DNA of 8,551 nucleotides from Rhodospirillaceae bacterium (lineage in GTDB: Bacteria; Pseudomonadota; Alphaproteobacteria; UBA8366), in the NCBI GenBank assembly GCA_002718015.1, contig PBCW01000051.1, positions 705 to 9,255 on the forward strand. The letters are read 5' to 3'. Both the position numbers and the translations under genes were made by a program. The notes under the pieces are model-generated. The model ran no database searches and was not told the DNA's origin. It was given only the letters and a program-made list of their open reading frames with translations. This document shows positions 5,212 to 8,551 of the stretch, piece by piece (position 1 is the stretch's first letter; each line of letters begins with the position of its first letter).

Positions 5212-8200
5212 CTAATTTGTCTTTTCAGCAGCTTCCCTAGTGGCGAGATCGGCCAATTCGCGCGCTATTTTTGTTACACCATCTAATCTTTGGTCAGGCA
5301 TTGGCCAGTCAGAGCGGAACACAAGACTTTGATCGGGTCGGAGCTTTACATTTGTAGGATGCCGCTGAATATATCCGACCAATGCTAACGGATTGGCAAA
5401 TCGGGATTCTCGCAACACAACTGAAGCACCTCCGGTTCCGGCATCAACCTTTTCTACACCAGCAATGCGACAAAGGTTTTTGATTTCCATGACCCTCAAC
5501 AAATTTTCGACTGGTTTGGGTATCGGACCGAAGCGGTCTATCAACTCTGATGCAAATGCTTCAATCTCATTAGAGGATCCAATCCTCGAGAGCCTTCTGT
5601 ACAAACCTAATCGCAGGCCTAGATCTGCAACGTATTCATCAGGAATCAATACAGCCACACCCAACGAAATTTGTGGGGACCAATTTTCCTTACGTACTGA
5701 CACACCCGTCTTTTCTTCCTGCAATTCAGCAACCGCTTCCTCAAGCATGTGTTGATAGAGCTCAACCCCCACCTCTTTGATGTGCCCAGATTGTTCCCCA
5801 CCAAGGAGATTGCCTGCTCCACGAATATCGAGATCGTGACTTGCCAATGTAAATCCAGCACCAAGAGTGTCCAATGTTTGCATTACAGAAAGGCGTTTTT
5901 GCGCGGAGCTGGATAAAATTTGCCCTGAGGGCAGAGTAAAATATGCATAAGCCCTCGTTTTCCCACGACCAATACGCCCCCTCAATTGATAAAGTTGGGA
6001 AAGGCCAAATCGATCAGCGCGATGCACTAACATTGTGTTGGCATTAGGAATATCGATGCCGGCCTCTATAATGTTAGTTGATAATAGAATATCGGCCTTG
6101 CCTTGATTGAAATCATTTATAACCGTTTCAAGAACCCGAGGCGCCATCTGACCATGTGCGATAACAACCTTGGCGTCTGGCGCAAGTTCGGAGAGACGCT
6201 TCTCTAGACGTTCAAGGTCGGCAATTCTTGGGCATACATAAAATATCTGTCCGCCACGATGCCTCTCTCTGTTTATGGCTTCCCGAATAACTACCGGGTC
6301 AAATGGCAATACGAATGAGCGTATTGCTAGGCGATCGACAGGCGGGCTGGCTATCATGCTCATGTCGCGTGCCCCAGAAAGAGCCAACTGAAGGGTTCGA
6401 GGAATAGGTGTTGCTGTGAGCGTTAAGACATGAAGTTCACGCCGCAAATCTTTGAGGCGCTCTTTTTGGGAAACGCCAAAATGTTGTTCCTCGTCAACTA
6501 CAAGTAATCCAATATTATTAAATTGAACATCCTTTGCTAACAGTGCATGCGTGCCGACAACAACATCAACCTCGCCGTTTTTCAATTGTTCCTTAGTCGT
6601 TCTTGCATCCTTAGAGCCAACTAAACGTGACAGCTGCGATATCTTTATCGGCAGACCGGCAAAACGCTGTTTAAAGGTTTCATGATGTTGAAACGCCAGT
6701 AGCGTAGTAGGCACGACAACTGCCACTTGATAACCATTTGATGCAGCTACGAAAGCGGCACGCATAGCAACTTCTGTTTTCCCGAAGCCAACATCACCAC
6801 ATATCAATCGATCCATAGCGTGCGTTTGCCCGAGATCAGAAATCACATCCTCAATCGCATGAAGTTGATCTTCAGTCTCATCCCATGCAAAACGTGCAGA
6901 GAACTCTTCATAAGCGCCAGGCGGCGGCAACATTGCTGGCGCTTGGACAAGAGCACGTTCGGCCGCTAGCTTCATTAATTTGTCTGCCATGTCGTTAATC
7001 CGCTCTTTGACGGCTGCCCTTCGCGCCTGCCAAGAAACTGACCCAAGCCTGTCAAGAAATGCATTTGATTTTTCTGCACCGTAGCGCGACAGTGTATCGA
7101 TATTTTCAACAGGAATGAAAAGTCGATCTTCGCCCGCATAAATTAAACGCACACAGTCATGAGGAGCGTCGTCGACAGTAAGACTTTCTAGTCCATCATA
7201 TCGCCCGACACCGTTATCAACGTGAACAACAAGATCACCCACCTCCAGCGAGCCTACTTCAGCAATATATTCCTTCGCCTGTCGACGACGCTTAGAAGAA
7301 CGAGCTAATCGCTCGCCAAGGATATCTTCCTCACTTAAAACAAGGAGTTCAGACGCGCTAAATCCGTGGTTTGTTTCCCAAACTGTAATATATGCCTCAT
7401 TAGGCTTAAGCATTCCTTTAACATCAAGCCAGCTGTCTACATTTACAAGCGCCGTTGTCCCGGCACTAGTGATAAGCTTGCCTAAGCGATCTCGCGAACC
7501 AACACTTGCCGCGGCAATTATCACTGGCTTAGTACGTCCCGCTTCCCTAATGACATTATCAACCTCTTTAAAAAGGTTGATGTCTTCACGCTGCCTAGCT
7601 TCAATGAAGTCAGCTGATGCCCGTGCCTTTGCCGTTTCCCCCCCTTCCTCAAATGGAGAATAAAAATAGCATTCATTACGCCCTATCCCGTCTTCCCAAT
7701 CTGCCGGCCCAAGAAACATTTCCTTTTTTTCAATAGGACGATAGACAGGGTCATTTTGATTTGTGGCCTCTCTCAGGTTGGAAGGCAGAAAATCGATGCG
7801 GGCATTGTAATGGTCGTTAATTGTTTCCTGACGCTCCTGAAAAGCATGTTCCCATTGATGGTCAAACGATAGTGCCGAATTAGGTAAGTAGTCGAAAAGA
7901 GTTTCTAATTTTTTATGAAAAAATGGAAGCCAATGTTCGTACCCAGGTGGACGCTGGCCTGCGCTCACTGCCTCATACACAACGTCGTTTTCGCAAGGAA
8001 CACCGAAAGCATTCCTATAACGGGCTCGAAAAAGGGCAATACTGTCCTTATCAAGCGATGCTTCACTAATTGGCTGCAAGTTCAGATTTTGGCGTTTCAT
8101 TTTTGATCGCTGGGTAACAGCATCAAAGCACCTGATTGACTCAACTTGCTCCCCAAAAAAATCAAGCCGAAGTGGATCGAGTTCACCTGGGCAAAAAATA

Positions 8201-8551
8201 TCAATTATACCACCCCGAATTGCATACTCGCCTGTTTCACGGACCGTTTCCGCATGCAGATAACCATTCCGGACAAAAAATTGAACTAATGCATCACGAT
8301 CAACAGTCTCTCCAACCGCGATGTTCATAGTGCTATTTTGTATAAATGACCTTGGCGGTATTCGTTGTGTAATAGCGCTTACTGTCGTCAGTACAACCTT
8401 TGGGGCATTTGCTCCATTTATAAGACTTTTGAGAGTAGTAATACGTCGCGCTATGATATCAGTGATTGGAGACACCCGATCGTAGGGCAAACAATCCCAA
8501 GCAGGGAAATCTGCTACTTTAAGCTTAGGCGCGAAAAAAGCGAGTGCTTTT
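5212..8551 (-). CDS. mfd: Transcription-repair coupling factor Mfd, 5' end missing
   Basis: Mfd is an ATP-driven DNA translocase that removes stalled RNA polymerase and recruits UvrA for nucleotide excision repair. The frame stays open to the right edge: the 20 codons beyond 8490 encode ALAFFAPKLKVADFPAWDC before LPYDRVSP, so the TTG at 8490 is an internal Leu. About 1112 residues are visible. By comparison with E. coli Mfd, about 55 are missing, giving a normal full length near 1165. In visible-fragment numbering: UvrB-like region to about 330, RNA-polymerase-interaction (CarD-like) domain about 430-530, Walker A GDVGFGKTE 585-593, DEEQ box 686-689, TATPIPRT 712-719, QLRGRIGR 855-862, TRG motif region about 897-917, and the C-terminal regulatory domain from about 955. 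E. coli has DEEH in place of DEEQ. The TAG stop is 2 bp from the convergent Lin0512 stop. Confidence 0.97.
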   Translation of the reverse strand, partial: KALAFFAPKLKVADFPAWDCLPYDRVSPITDIIARRITTLKSLINGANAPKVVLTTVSAITQRIPPRSFIQNSTMNIAVGETVDRDALVQFFVRNGYLHAETVRETGEYAIRGGIIDIFCPGELDPLRLDFFGEQVESIRCFDAVTQRSKMKRQNLNLQPISEASLDKDSIALFRARYRNAFGVPCENDVVYEAVSAGQRPPGYEHWLPFFHKKLETLFDYLPNSALSFDHQWEHAFQERQETINDHYNARIDFLPSNLREATNQNDPVYRPIEKKEMFLGPADWEDGIGRNECYFYSPFEEGGETAKARASADFIEARQREDINLFKEVDNVIREAGRTKPVIIAAASVGSRDRLGKLITSAGTTALVNVDSWLDVKGMLKPNEAYITVWETNHGFSASELLVLSEEDILGERLARSSKRRRQAKEYIAEVGSLEVGDLVVHVDNGVGRYDGLESLTVDDAPHDCVRLIYAGEDRLFIPVENIDTLSRYGAEKSNAFLDRLGSVSWQARRAAVKERINDMADKLMKLAAERALVQAPAMLPPPGAYEEFSARFAWDETEDQLHAIEDVISDLGQTHAMDRLICGDVGFGKTEVAMRAAFVAASNGYQVAVVVPTTLLAFQHHETFKQRFAGLPIKISQLSRLVGSKDARTTKEQLKNGEVDVVVGTHALLAKDVQFNNIGLLVVDEEQHFGVSQKERLKDLRRELHVLTLTATPIPRTLQLALSGARDMSMIASPPVDRLAIRSFVLPFDPVVIREAINRERHRGGQIFYVCPRIADLERLEKRLSELAPDAKVVIAHGQMAPRVLETVINDFNQGKADILLSTNIIEAGIDIPNANTMLVHRADRFGLSQLYQLRGRIGRGKTRAYAYFTLPSGQILSSSAQKRLSVMQTLDTLGAGFTLASHDLDIRGAGNLLGGEQSGHIKEVGVELYQHMLEEAVAELQEEKTGVSVRKENWSPQISLGVAVLIPDEYVADLGLRLGLYRRLSRIGSSNEIEAFASELIDRFGPIPKPVENLLRVMEIKNLCRIAGVEKVDAGTGGASVVLRESRFANPLALVGYIQRHPTNVKLRPDQSLVFRSDWPMPDQRLDGVTKIARELADLATREAAEKTN

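Noticed and set aside
6797..6823. Possible RecG or UvrB rather than Mfd, from the helicase motifs
   Set aside because: The protein also has the N-terminal UvrB-like region, the CarD-like polymerase-binding domain and the C-terminal domain specific to Mfd.
8488..8490. TTG as the start codon of mfd
   Set aside because: It corresponds to the Leu of the conserved LPYD segment, and the same frame continues to the window edge with Mfd-like sequence, so the gene is simply cut.

Overview
The window looks like a chromosomal segment of a Gram-negative, probably alphaproteobacterial, organism of moderate GC content (mid-40s percent by eye). This rests mainly on the style of the Mfd protein (DEEQ helicase motif, alphaproteobacterial-like N-terminal region) and on a catabolic gene set often seen in marine Rhodospirillales-like or SAR116-like genomes. 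That placement is inference; no rRNA or tRNA is present to confirm it. There is no sign of phage, insertion sequences or CRISPR.

Left part (1-4262, all minus strand, read right to left): a probable five-gene operon in the order amidase, acyl-CoA synthetase, short-chain dehydrogenase/reductase (SDR), NIPSNAP-family protein, acyl-CoA dehydrogenase. The last gene is cut by the left edge. Gaps are 61, 3, 42 and 14 nt. The order suggests a small degradation pathway: release a carboxylic acid from an amide, activate it with CoA and ATP, then oxidise the acyl-CoA. The physiological substrate cannot be read from the sequence.

Middle part (4263-4514): a 252-bp divergent intergenic region. It carries two imperfect copies of a bipartite element, TTACAAAT-N14/16-GACCAACT, which is a candidate regulatory site or duplicated promoter. 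To its right, on the plus strand, are two tandem 113-residue paralogues of the uncharacterised Lin0512 family, about 53% identical without gaps. The second keeps the family motif GxGxDxHG, while the first has Arg in place of the motif His.

Right part (5212-8551, minus strand): the transcription-repair coupling factor gene mfd, complete at its 3' end and missing about 55 codons at the 5' end beyond the window. It converges with the second Lin0512 gene, and the two stop codons are only 2 bp apart. mfd is housekeeping; the rest of the window is accessory metabolism. The points most worth following are the Lin0512 pair with its altered first copy, its divergent linkage to the amidase/acyl-CoA operon, and the duplicated intergenic element.
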